From: Desulfotignum sp.
GTDB taxonomy: Bacteria > Desulfobacterota > Desulfobacteria > Desulfobacterales > Desulfobacteraceae
Direction of reading: 5' to 3'
DNA: 10,007 nt
Assembly: GCA_011390695.1 (NCBI GenBank)
Contig: JAABRW010000422.1
Span: 1 to 10,007 of the forward strand
Both the position numbers and the translations under genes were made by a program. The notes beneath the pieces are model-generated. The model worked only from the letters and a program-made list of their open reading frames with translations, did not search any database and was not told where the DNA came from. The first letter of the stretch is position 1. Every line of letters begins with the position of its first letter. Of the stretch, positions 1 through 8,200 are shown piece after piece.

Positions 1-1134
1 AGAGAAGCAGACGGATTTAAACGCAAGATCCGCATCGGACGTATTGTAAAACAAGGGTCCGGCAATAAAGAAAAAATCATTGTGGTGCCCACCACAGTGG
101 AAGAAAAATTTGTGCATGATGATATTATTGTGGAACAGGAACAAGGAGAGGCGGAGCCTACAGGGGGTACAGGTGAAGGCCAGGAAGGAGACGTCATCGG
201 CGAACAGCCCATCCGGCCAGAAGAAGGCGAAGGTGAAGGAGAAGGCGAGGGCGAAGGACCTGGTGAGGGCAAAGGCGGTGAGCACGAAATCGAGGCCAAT
301 GCCTATGAACTGGGAAAAATACTGTCCCAGGATTTTGAACTGCCAAATTTAAAAGACAAGGGCAAAAAAAAAGTGCTTGCCAGATATGTGTATGATCTCA
401 CCGACAAGAACCAGGGTGTCGGACAGGTGCTGGACAAGAAGGCCACCTTGAAAAAAATTGTTGAAACCAACATCTCTTTAGGCAGAATCCCGGATGTGTC
501 AAACATTGACACCACCGGTTTCATTGTTTCCCCCCAGGACCTGATCTACCGGATTCTTTCCAGAGAAAAAGAATATGAATCCCAGGCCCTGGTGTTTTTT
601 TTGCGGGACTATTCCGGTTCCATGGGGGGAAAGGTCACCCAGACCGTGGTATCCCAGCATGTGATGCTGTATTCCTGGCTGGTGTACCAGTATGAAAAAC
701 AGGTGGAAACCCGGTTTGTTCTCCATGATACCGAAGCCAGGGAAGTCTCTGATTTTCAAAAATACTACTCCTATAAAGTAGCCGGCGGCACAAAAGTGTA
801 TACCGCCTTTAAACTGGTGAATGATATTGTGGAAAAAGAAAACCTTGCCCGGGACTATAATATTTATGTGTTTCACGGCACAGACGGTGATGACTGGGAC
901 AAGGACGGCAAACAGACCCTGGCAGAAATTGAAAAAATGCTGGCCTATGCAGCCAGGATCGGAATAACCATAGTGGAACATGCCTATGTGGGGTCCAAAC
1001 AGACGGAAGTGGAAAAATACATACAATCTTCAGGCCTGCTGACCAGTCACAACCATCTTATCAAACTGGATGTCATGGCGGAAAATGTGGATGATTCCCG
1101 GATTATCCAGGGCATCAAGACCCTGATTTCCTGA
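1..1134 (+). CDS. DUF444 / YeaH-YhbH family VWA-domain protein (5' partial)
   Basis: The reading frame is open from base 1, so the true start lies upstream; a GTG at 82 is in frame but not needed as a start. Counting residues from base 1: a charged N-terminal part, a Gly/Glu low-complexity linker (about 74-90), a conserved FELPNLK segment typical of the family before the core, then a von Willebrand A domain. The MIDAS metal site is visible as DYSGSM at 203-208, a Thr in GGTKVY at 264, and TDGDDW at 294-299, which matches SDGDNW in E. coli YeaH. The family is known as the partner encoded beside PrkA/YeaG and is implicated in stress and stationary-phase responses; its biochemical role is unsettled, though the MIDAS suggests metal-dependent protein binding. 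SpoVR follows after 38 nt and PrkA after that, so it is probably one operon. The protein is cytoplasmic: no signal peptide or membrane segment is seen in the visible part. Confidence 0.9.
   Translation, partial: READGFKRKIRIGRIVKQGSGNKEKIIVVPTTVEEKFVHDDIIVEQEQGEAEPTGGTGEGQEGDVIGEQPIRPEEGEGEGEGEGEGPGEGKGGEHEIEANAYELGKILSQDFELPNLKDKGKKKVLARYVYDLTDKNQGVGQVLDKKATLKKIVETNISLGRIPDVSNIDTTGFIVSPQDLIYRILSREKEYESQALVFFLRDYSGSMGGKVTQTVVSQHVMLYSWLVYQYEKQVETRFVLHDTEAREVSDFQKYYSYKVAGGTKVYTAFKLVNDIVEKENLARDYNIYVFHGTDGDDWDKDGKQTLAEIEKMLAYAARIGITIVEHAYVGSKQTEVEKYIQSSGLLTSHNHLIKLDVMAENVDDSRIIQGIKTLIS
220..270 (+). repeat. Gly-Glu codon repeat (low-complexity linker)
   Basis: Seventeen codons alternate almost strictly between GAA/GAG and GGN, interrupted by one CCT (Pro). 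They encode an acidic, flexible linker in the DUF444 protein between its N-terminal part and the FELPNLK/VWA core. E. coli YeaH has a Gly/Ser/Gln-rich linker at the equivalent place, so a disordered linker is a family trait, but its strongly acidic composition here is distinctive. The codons vary between units, so it is a protein-level repeat and not a perfect DNA microsatellite. Confidence 0.8.
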
Positions 1135-1172
1135 GAAATGGTTGTGCAGGTCTGACCGAAAGTGAGCAATGC

Positions 1173-2816
1173 ATGGAACTTGTCAGTCAACATGTCAAAG
1201 GCATTATGGAAGAGTGCAAAATCCGGGCCCGGGATGCAGGGTTGCGGTTTGACGACGAAACCCTGGAGTACATTGTCACCAACAGAGATTTGATTGAGTT
1301 GTCCCCCAAAATGATGATTCCCACCCTTTATGATTACTGGGTGCATGATGTCAGGGTGCTGTCGGGCAAAGGCATGTATGAGGCATATCCGTCAAACCCC
1401 TTTGAAACGGTTATCAACACCCGGCCTGCCATTTCCTATTACAATGACAACAACCCGGACTGGCTCAATGTCATGATTTTTTATCATGTGCTGGCCCATA
1501 TTGATTTTTTCCAGAACAACCTGTTTTACAAAAACACCTGGGATATTGATCTGGCAGGCCAGGCCCTGGCAGACAAACGCCTCATTGCCAGACTCCGGAG
1601 CGAAAAAGGCAGGTGGGTGGATTATGTTATTGAGTTTGCCAGGGGAATGGACAACCTGACAGGTTTTCACAGGGACCTGAACCGCACCTTTTTAAAAACC
1701 GGTTCCAAAAAACTTACCAGAACAGATTTTTATTTTGATCTGTTTTTGCAAAAGATCATATCCGTGCCCCAGCATGAATATGTAAAAGAAATATCCCGGT
1801 ACAATCAGTGCAAAAAAGACAATGTGGATTTTTTCAGCCAGGTAACAGGTAAATATCCGGAATTCAATGAACTCTTTCGAAAGGAAACTGCACAGAAATC
1901 CCCGCCTAAAATGGATATCATGGAATATATTCTCCGGTATTCCCCTTTTTTGCGAAAAGAAGAAAATGAATGGATGAAGTCTGTGATCCATATTGTCAGA
2001 ACCACTTCTTTGTATTTTCAGCCCCAGATCCGTACCAAAATCATGAATGAGGGATGGGCATCGTTCTGGCATGAAAAATTGTTCATGGCCGATGACAGAA
2101 TCAGCGGGCATGAGACCGATTATGCAAAAGTAAATGCCTCCGTGACTGCCATGCCCAAGGTCGGTCTCAACCCTTACGCTTTAGGCATGCGCCTGTTTGA
2201 ACATATTCATGAAATGGAGGATAAAGGACGGTATTCTTTTGCATATTTTCTGCTCAAGGACGCGGTTCTCAAAAAAAAATACGACCAGCACAAAAACACC
2301 GGCCAATCTTTTATCTTCAAGGTCAGAGAGGACATGAATGATTTTACCTTCATCAATTATTTTCTGGAACAGGCATTTGTGGACAGGCACAAATTGTTTG
2401 TTGCCGGCAAACGGATCAACAACCAGAACATGACCTGGCAGTATTATATTCAGTCCAAAAAAGCAGATGATTATAAACAGATGGTCATCAATACCCTGTA
2501 CCATCCACCTGATATCCGCATTGATGCTGAAAAAACCAAAGACGGTATCCTGTACCTGGACCACCGGTTTGAAAACAAGCCGTTGAAATCCGATTTTATA
2601 GAAAATACCATGATCGGCATTGAATTCTTATGGGGGGGACCGGTGTATCTGGAAACCAGTGAACCCAAATCCGCAACCCAGCTGGATCCCAGGTATACCA
2701 ATTTCTGGGACCCTTCTGCACAAGGTTCTTTTCCTGAACCGATAGCGCTTCCCATTGAATGGAAACGGGTGCGGTATATAATCAAGGACCGTAAACTGCA
2801 CAAGCAGGAGTTATAA
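1173..2816 (+). CDS. spoVR: SpoVR/YcgB family protein
   Basis: A 547-residue protein, slightly longer than E. coli YcgB (510) and B. subtilis SpoVR (about 470). Family landmarks in order: an N-terminal segment with IELSPKMMIPTLYDYW; HVLAH at 105-109 followed by FFQNN (FFKNN in YcgB); MNEGWASFWHE at 291-301, near-identical to the YcgB segment MNEGWATFWH; NPYALG at 333-338; and a C-terminal part with the LWGGPVYLE motif seen in YcgB as LWGFDVMLE. The last ~35 residues extend past the usual end. The molecular function of the family is not established; it is tied to spore cortex formation in Bacillus and to stress or stationary phase in proteobacteria. The conserved His residues could bind metal, but that is inference. 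ATG 1173 is the first usual start codon after the upstream stop, with a weak purine stretch (GAAAGTGAG, 1157-1165) 7 nt ahead. It is sandwiched between DUF444 and PrkA. No membrane segments are apparent. Confidence 0.92.
   Translation: MELVSQHVKGIMEECKIRARDAGLRFDDETLEYIVTNRDLIELSPKMMIPTLYDYWVHDVRVLSGKGMYEAYPSNPFETVINTRPAISYYNDNNPDWLNVMIFYHVLAHIDFFQNNLFYKNTWDIDLAGQALADKRLIARLRSEKGRWVDYVIEFARGMDNLTGFHRDLNRTFLKTGSKKLTRTDFYFDLFLQKIISVPQHEYVKEISRYNQCKKDNVDFFSQVTGKYPEFNELFRKETAQKSPPKMDIMEYILRYSPFLRKEENEWMKSVIHIVRTTSLYFQPQIRTKIMNEGWASFWHEKLFMADDRISGHETDYAKVNASVTAMPKVGLNPYALGMRLFEHIHEMEDKGRYSFAYFLLKDAVLKKKYDQHKNTGQSFIFKVREDMNDFTFINYFLEQAFVDRHKLFVAGKRINNQNMTWQYYIQSKKADDYKQMVINTLYHPPDIRIDAEKTKDGILYLDHRFENKPLKSDFIENTMIGIEFLWGGPVYLETSEPKSATQLDPRYTNFWDPSAQGSFPEPIALPIEWKRVRYIIKDRKLHKQEL
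2806..2810 (+). promoter_or_regulatory. Shine-Dalgarno for prkA inside the spoVR end
   Basis: AGGAG lies in the last codons of spoVR, 9 nt before the ATG at 2820 and 12 nt before a second ATG at 2823. The spacing favours 2820. Because the site is within the upstream coding region and the stop codon is only 3 nt before the start, translation of prkA is likely coupled to that of spoVR. Confidence 0.65.
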
Positions 2817-2819
2817 TTT

Positions 2820-5129
2820 ATGATGGATGACAACGCAGTCTCAACAGAATCTGTTGACCAGGCCCTGGAACTTCTGGAAAAAAGCATTCAGGACTACCAG
2901 CGGCTGCATCCTGTTTCCTTTGAGATGTTTTTAAATATTCTAAAAGACCGGCCTTCCCAGATTTTAAGAAACATATTCCAGTCATTTCACGATATGGTCA
3001 AAGCCCATGTGGATGAATACAAAGATCCTGTGACCGGTGAGCAGGATAACCTTGCGTTTACCCATTATGACTGTACCAGGCTTTTTGTGGAAGGATCTGA
3101 CAATCCCTATTTTCCGGACATGCTTTTTGCCAACCGGTTCATGAAACAAATGGAATACCTGCGCCATGGTGCCCAGCAGAACCGTATCTATATTTTTTAC
3201 GGACCCCATGGCTGCGGCAAGAGTACTTTTTTAAACAACCTGCTCAAAAAGTTTGAAAGCTATGCCAACACGGATGAAGGACTCAGGTATGAGATTGTCT
3301 GGCGTTTGAACATTAAAAAGCTGCATGACCAGGACCATTCTCTTTCCTTGTCTGCCTTTGAGCGCCTGATCCAGTATGTTGAAAAAGAAAATGAGGCATC
3401 AGGCAATAAACCGGAAGAACTGTCACTGGCGATCCATGAGCGTGATTATATCGAAGTCCCCTGCCTTGCCCATGACAACCCGTTTCTGGTTATTCCCAAG
3501 GAACAGCGCCGGGGGGTTCTGGATGAATTAATTAAAAATGATCAGTTCAAATGGCGGCTGTTTACGGAAAAAGAATATGAATGGGTGTTCACAGAAGAAA
3601 CCTGTACGGTGTGTTCTTCTATTTACAATGCCCTGCTTGAGCGGCTCCAGCACCCCGCAGAGGTCTTTAAGATGCTCTATGCAAGACCCTATTACATTAA
3701 CCGCAGGATCGGCAACGGTATTTCCGTGTTCAACCCCGGGGACAAACCATCCAAACAGAATATCATTTCCAACCAGATGCTCCAGAACCGCATCAACACA
3801 TTGTTCCAGGATTCCAATCTCATCCACTATACCTATTCCAATTTTGCCAAGATCAATAACGGAATTTATGCTTTGATGGATATCAAATCCCACAATATTG
3901 AACGGCTGGTGGAGCTGCACAACATTATATCCGAAGGGGTCCACAAGGTAGAAAATATGGAAGAACGGGTGGACGCGCTGTTTTTTGCTTTAATGAACCC
4001 TGAGGATAAAAAAAACATCAGGGATTTTCCTTCCTTTACAGACCGCATCAGATACATTGATATTCCCTATGTACTGGACTGGAAAACAGAAACAAAAATC
4101 TATATCAACATATTCGGCCGCCATATAGAGGGCAGCTTTCTGCCCATGGTGCTGGACAATTTTGCCAGGATCATTGTGTGTACCCGCATCGGCAAAAGAT
4201 CTGCCGCCCTTGAAGACTGGATCGAAAAACCGGATAAATACAAAAATTTTTGTGATGACAAACTCATGCTCCTGAAAATGGAAATATTTTCCGGCAATAT
4301 TCCCAAATGGCTGGATGATGAAGATCTTCGCCGGCTGGATCAAAAAATGCTTTCAAAAATCATTGCTGAATCGGAAAGTTACGGCAAAGAAGGGCTTTCC
4401 GGCAGAGATTCCATTAAGATTTTTGATGAATTTTATTCCAAATATGCCAGAGAAGACCGTTTGATAAATATGCCGGATCTGTGCACCTTTTTTAAAAAAC
4501 GGGACACCCAGTCCAGACAGCTGCTTCCGGAAGGGTTTTTGTCCAGTCTTTTGCGCATGTATGACTACAGCGTACTCCAGCAGGTAAAAGAATCCCTGTA
4601 CTATTATAATGAAGACCAGATTGCCAGGGATATCAAAAATTATATTTCTGCGGTCACCAATGAACTGGATTCCATAGTGAACTGTATTTTTACCAAAGAG
4701 GAGCTCCATGTGACCGAAGCATTTCTTGAAAGCATTGAAAACAGACTTTTGTCAGAAAATCTGAATAAAGCACGCAGAGAGGAACTCCGTCATGATGTGC
4801 TCAAGGAATACACCACCCGCACCCTGACCCATGAAATCATGATTCAGGGCAAGGATATCGTGGATACCCGGCTGTTTGAATCTTTGTACCAACGGTATGT
4901 GCACAATCTAAAAAAAAAGGTGCTGGAACCGTTTATCGACAATGAAAATTTCAGAAATGCCATCAAGGATTTTGATACCGAAAAATTCAGAACCCATGAC
5001 AAACGCATTAAAAAAGATGTAAAATTCCTTATTGACAATCTGTCCGCCAAATTCGGCTATACCAGCCAGGGTGCCAATGAAGTCTGTATTTACATGATTG
5101 ACAATGGGCTGGCCAATAAATTCAAATAA
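2820..5129 (+). CDS. prkA: Divergent PrkA/YeaG-type AAA+ serine protein kinase
   Basis: At 769 residues this is much longer than E. coli YeaG (644). Layout: an N-terminal helical part with SFEMFLNILKDRPSQ, equivalent to the family's opening segment; a P-loop GPHGCGKST at 128-136; a CTVC pair (Cys262, Cys265) where PrkA proteins have their short Cys-containing loop; NNGIYALMDIK at 346-356, equivalent to the NRGLLEFxEM motif, with Asp354 at the usual Glu position; a DRIRYIDIPY segment (Asp408-Arg409) matching the conserved DRI..VPY arginine region; and a long helical C-terminal domain corresponding to the kinase-like PrkA domain. Much of the extra length lies between the P-loop and the CxxC (about residues 160-240). 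PrkA proteins were described as serine kinases, and the Bacillus one also as an ATP-dependent protease, so the actual activity of this divergent member is uncertain. It probably works with the co-encoded DUF444 and SpoVR proteins in the cytoplasm. Confidence 0.85.
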   Translation: MMDDNAVSTESVDQALELLEKSIQDYQRLHPVSFEMFLNILKDRPSQILRNIFQSFHDMVKAHVDEYKDPVTGEQDNLAFTHYDCTRLFVEGSDNPYFPDMLFANRFMKQMEYLRHGAQQNRIYIFYGPHGCGKSTFLNNLLKKFESYANTDEGLRYEIVWRLNIKKLHDQDHSLSLSAFERLIQYVEKENEASGNKPEELSLAIHERDYIEVPCLAHDNPFLVIPKEQRRGVLDELIKNDQFKWRLFTEKEYEWVFTEETCTVCSSIYNALLERLQHPAEVFKMLYARPYYINRRIGNGISVFNPGDKPSKQNIISNQMLQNRINTLFQDSNLIHYTYSNFAKINNGIYALMDIKSHNIERLVELHNIISEGVHKVENMEERVDALFFALMNPEDKKNIRDFPSFTDRIRYIDIPYVLDWKTETKIYINIFGRHIEGSFLPMVLDNFARIIVCTRIGKRSAALEDWIEKPDKYKNFCDDKLMLLKMEIFSGNIPKWLDDEDLRRLDQKMLSKIIAESESYGKEGLSGRDSIKIFDEFYSKYAREDRLINMPDLCTFFKKRDTQSRQLLPEGFLSSLLRMYDYSVLQQVKESLYYYNEDQIARDIKNYISAVTNELDSIVNCIFTKEELHVTEAFLESIENRLLSENLNKARREELRHDVLKEYTTRTLTHEIMIQGKDIVDTRLFESLYQRYVHNLKKKVLEPFIDNENFRNAIKDFDTEKFRTHDKRIKKDVKFLIDNLSAKFGYTSQGANEVCIYMIDNGLANKFK

Positions 5130-5239
5130 CTTCATACCCATTTAGGACTTGATTCTTTGAGCATCTTGCTTTAAATGAAGGCCAGTAAATTTACATTGAC
5201 CTTTTACCCCCATACTATTGTCCATATATATCCTTGTCC
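5130..5239 (+). other. prkA-mfd intergenic region with possible leader ORF
   Basis: This 110-nt spacer has no convincing intrinsic terminator: a 6-nt inverted pair (CTTCAT 5130-5135, ATGAAG 5175-5180) spans a long loop and lacks a T-run. A weak sigma-70-like pair, TTGATT (5149-5154) and TAAATG (5172-5177) with a 17-nt gap, could drive mfd, but the -10 is poor. ATG 5175 opens a 22-codon frame that closes with TGA at 5241-5243, overlapping the mfd ATG at 5240 as ATGA. The small ORF has no clear Shine-Dalgarno and no recognisable product, so it is noted but not called as a gene. Confidence 0.3.
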
Positions 5240-8200
5240 ATGATATCCGCTATTATCGACCATATGCAGTCCCATGACAACGCGTTGGTGCTCACCAGCA
5301 AAGACGGTGCCCATAAAGCCTTTCTGACCGCCCGGCTGTTTACTTGCACCCCTCGTGATATGGTGGTGGTTCTGCCGGATCAGAAGGCGGCTGCAAAATT
5401 CATGGATGATCTGTTGTTTTTTCTGCCGGACCAAAAAGATGCGGTTCTTTTTTTCCCGGGGTATCATATTCTGCCTTTTAAGTCGTTGTCTTACCACAGA
5501 CAGACCTCCACCCAGCGCCTGGCAGTGTTGTCTTGTCTGGTGGAAGAAAGATCATCGCCATATCTGGTGGTGACATATATCGATACCCTGCTCCAGAAAC
5601 TGATTCCCAAAAAAACCATCCTTGGATGTTCCGAACTGGTTATGGCCAATGAAGAAACCGACAGGGATGCCCTGATAGCCAGCCTTGAAGCCGGGGGCTA
5701 CACCCGCTCTTCTCTGGTGGAAGATCCGGGGGAATATGCTGTGCGGGGCGGAATTCTGGACATTTTTGTGCCAGGTGATAAGCGGCCTGTGCGCATGGAA
5801 TTTTTCGGGGATCTTGTGGAATCCATCCGCAGTTTTTCTCCCTATACCCAGCGGGGTATCCAGGAATTGTCAGAAGCAGTCATTGTTCCGGCTACAGAAG
5901 CTGTGGTTTTTGAACACGAACTGCCCCATATTCTGGCAAGACTGCGTACAGCCGGCACGCGTGCCGGCCTGGATGCTGCAAAAATCAGAGAATATGTTAC
6001 ACAAACCCGCAATACAGGCAGATTTTCAGGCATTGAAAGCATGTTGTCCATTGTATACAGCAGTCTGGATTCTTTTTTTGCCTATCTTTCGGAACAAACC
6101 CTTATTATATGGGATTCTCCGGATCTTCTTGCATCCAGGGCAAGTGATTTTGAAAACAAGGCCCGGATAAATTTTCATACCGTTTCAGCGGAAAAAAGGC
6201 TGTGTGTTTTGCCCGATGAAATTTATCTGTCCTTTGATGAAGTCTCAGCAAAGGTTCAAAAAAAAAAGCACCTTGTTTTCAAGGAACTGGCAATTGCATC
6301 GGAGCAAAAATATTCACGGGTTTTTCACTTTGCCCCTGAAACCAATGACGCGTTGTCAGGCCGGCTTTTTGAAAAAAAAGCATCAGACACCCCGTTAAAA
6401 CCCTTAGTGGAATGGATGCAGAACCACCTGGAACAGGGCAGAAAAATTGTCTGTGTGGTACACCAGAAATCCCGGGCCCAGCGGCTGATTTCCCTTATGG
6501 CACCCTATGGCCTGCCCCTTTTTCCTGTGGATGATTTTTACACTGCTGCAAAACAGACGGCCGGCATATATTACATGCTGGCGGACCTGTCAGCAGGGTT
6601 TGTTTTAGAGGATCAGGGCCTGGCCATTGTTACGGAGAACGAAATTTTCGGCAAAAAGCGGCTGCGTCGGGTAAAACGCCGTTCACAGGATGTGAAAACA
6701 CAGATGATCGCCCCGGAAGAATTGAAGAACGGGGATATCGTCGTGCACATGGAGCACGGAATAGGGCGGTATGAAGGGTTGTGCAGTCTGACTGTCAATG
6801 GCATATCCCAGGATTTCATTCTGATTGTTTACAAGGATGAAGACAAACTGTACCTGCCGGTGGACCGCATTGAAATGATCGGCAAATATATCGGTGTGGA
6901 GGGATATACACCGGTGCTGGATAAAATCGGTTCCAAAGCCTGGATTAAATCAAAGGAAAAAGCAAAAGAAGAGGTGGAAAAAATGGCGGCAGATCTGCTG
7001 GATCTGTATGCCAGAAGAAAAACAAACAAGGGATTTTCCTTCAGCCGGCCTGACAATTATTATAACGATTTCGAAACCACGTTTCCCTATGAAGAAACCC
7101 GGGACCAGCTCAAGGCCATTGATGATGTGCATCTGGACATGGAATCGGACACCCCCATGGACCGGCTTGTGTGCGGGGATGTGGGATACGGCAAAACAGA
7201 GGTGGCGGTAAGGGCGGCATTCAAGGCAGTTACTGACGGCAGACAGGTGGCTGTGGTGGTGCCCACCACTATTCTTGCGGAACAGCACCTTGCCACTTTT
7301 CAGGAACGGTTTGAAAATTATCCCGTTCATATTGCCTGTCTTTCCCGGTTTCGCAGCCGCAAAGAACAGACACATATCCTGAAGCAGCTTGCCAGTGGAC
7401 AACTGGACATCGTCATCGGTACCCACCGGCTGCTGCAAAAGGATGTGGATTTTAAATCCTTAGGCCTGCTGGTGATTGATGAAGAACAGCGTTTCGGGGT
7501 CAAACACAAAGAAACCCTTAAAAAAAAACGCAGTACAGTGGATGTCCTGGCATTGAGCGCCACCCCCATTCCCAGGACCCTGCACCTGTCTTTGACCGGC
7601 ATGCGGGATATCAGTGTTATCAAAACCCCGCCCGCTGACCGTCAGCCCATTGTGTCCTATATTTCAACTTATGAGGATGCAGTTGTAAAAGATGCCGTCC
7701 AAAAAGAACTCTCCAGGAACGGCCAGGTGTTTTTCGTGCACAACAACATCAAAACCATTTCTAAAATAGCGGAAAACCTGCAAAAACTGGTGCCGGAAGC
7801 AAAAGTCGGGATCGCCCATGGACGGCTGAGTGAGAATGCGCTGGAAAAGGTCATGTTCGCCTTTGTCAACAGGGAGATCAATGTGCTGGTGTGTACCACC
7901 ATCATTGAATCCGGCCTGGATATTCCAGCTGCCAATACCATGATCATAAACAAGGCGGAACGGTTCGGCCTGGCACAGATATATCAGCTCCGGGGCCGCA
8001 TCGGACGTGGTGACCACCAGGCCTATGCCTATCTGTTCATTTCCGATGAATCCATGATTTCCAAAGATGCCAAAAAACGGCTTGCCGCCCTCATGGAATA
8101 CAAGGATCTGGGATCCGGGTTCCAGATTGCCATGAAAGATCTTCAGATCCGGGGTGCCGGTACTGCCCTGGGGGCTTCCCAGTCCGGCCATATTGCAGCA

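Noticed and set aside
82..84. GTG as the true start of the DUF444 gene
   Set aside because: The frame stays open with plausible family-like, charged sequence back to base 1, there is no Shine-Dalgarno before 82, and the family normally has about 60-80 more N-terminal residues.
499..1026. A 175-codon open frame on the - strand
   Set aside because: It is antisense to the conserved VWA domain of the DUF444 protein; its Phe/His/Gly-rich product is typical of the complement of Lys/Glu/Asp-rich coding.
2820..5129. Reading the long ATPase gene as a defence-type P-loop NTPase
   Set aside because: The order of motifs through the C-terminal domain and the adjacent DUF444 and SpoVR genes fit PrkA better than any defence ATPase family.
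5196..5201. TTGACC as a -35 box for mfd
   Set aside because: No acceptable -10 lies 16-18 nt downstream; the AT-rich TATATA at 5225-5230 is 23 nt away and would leave almost no leader.
7664..8191. A 175-codon open frame on the - strand
   Set aside because: It is the complement of the Mfd motor region with intact helicase motifs, and has no independent coding evidence.
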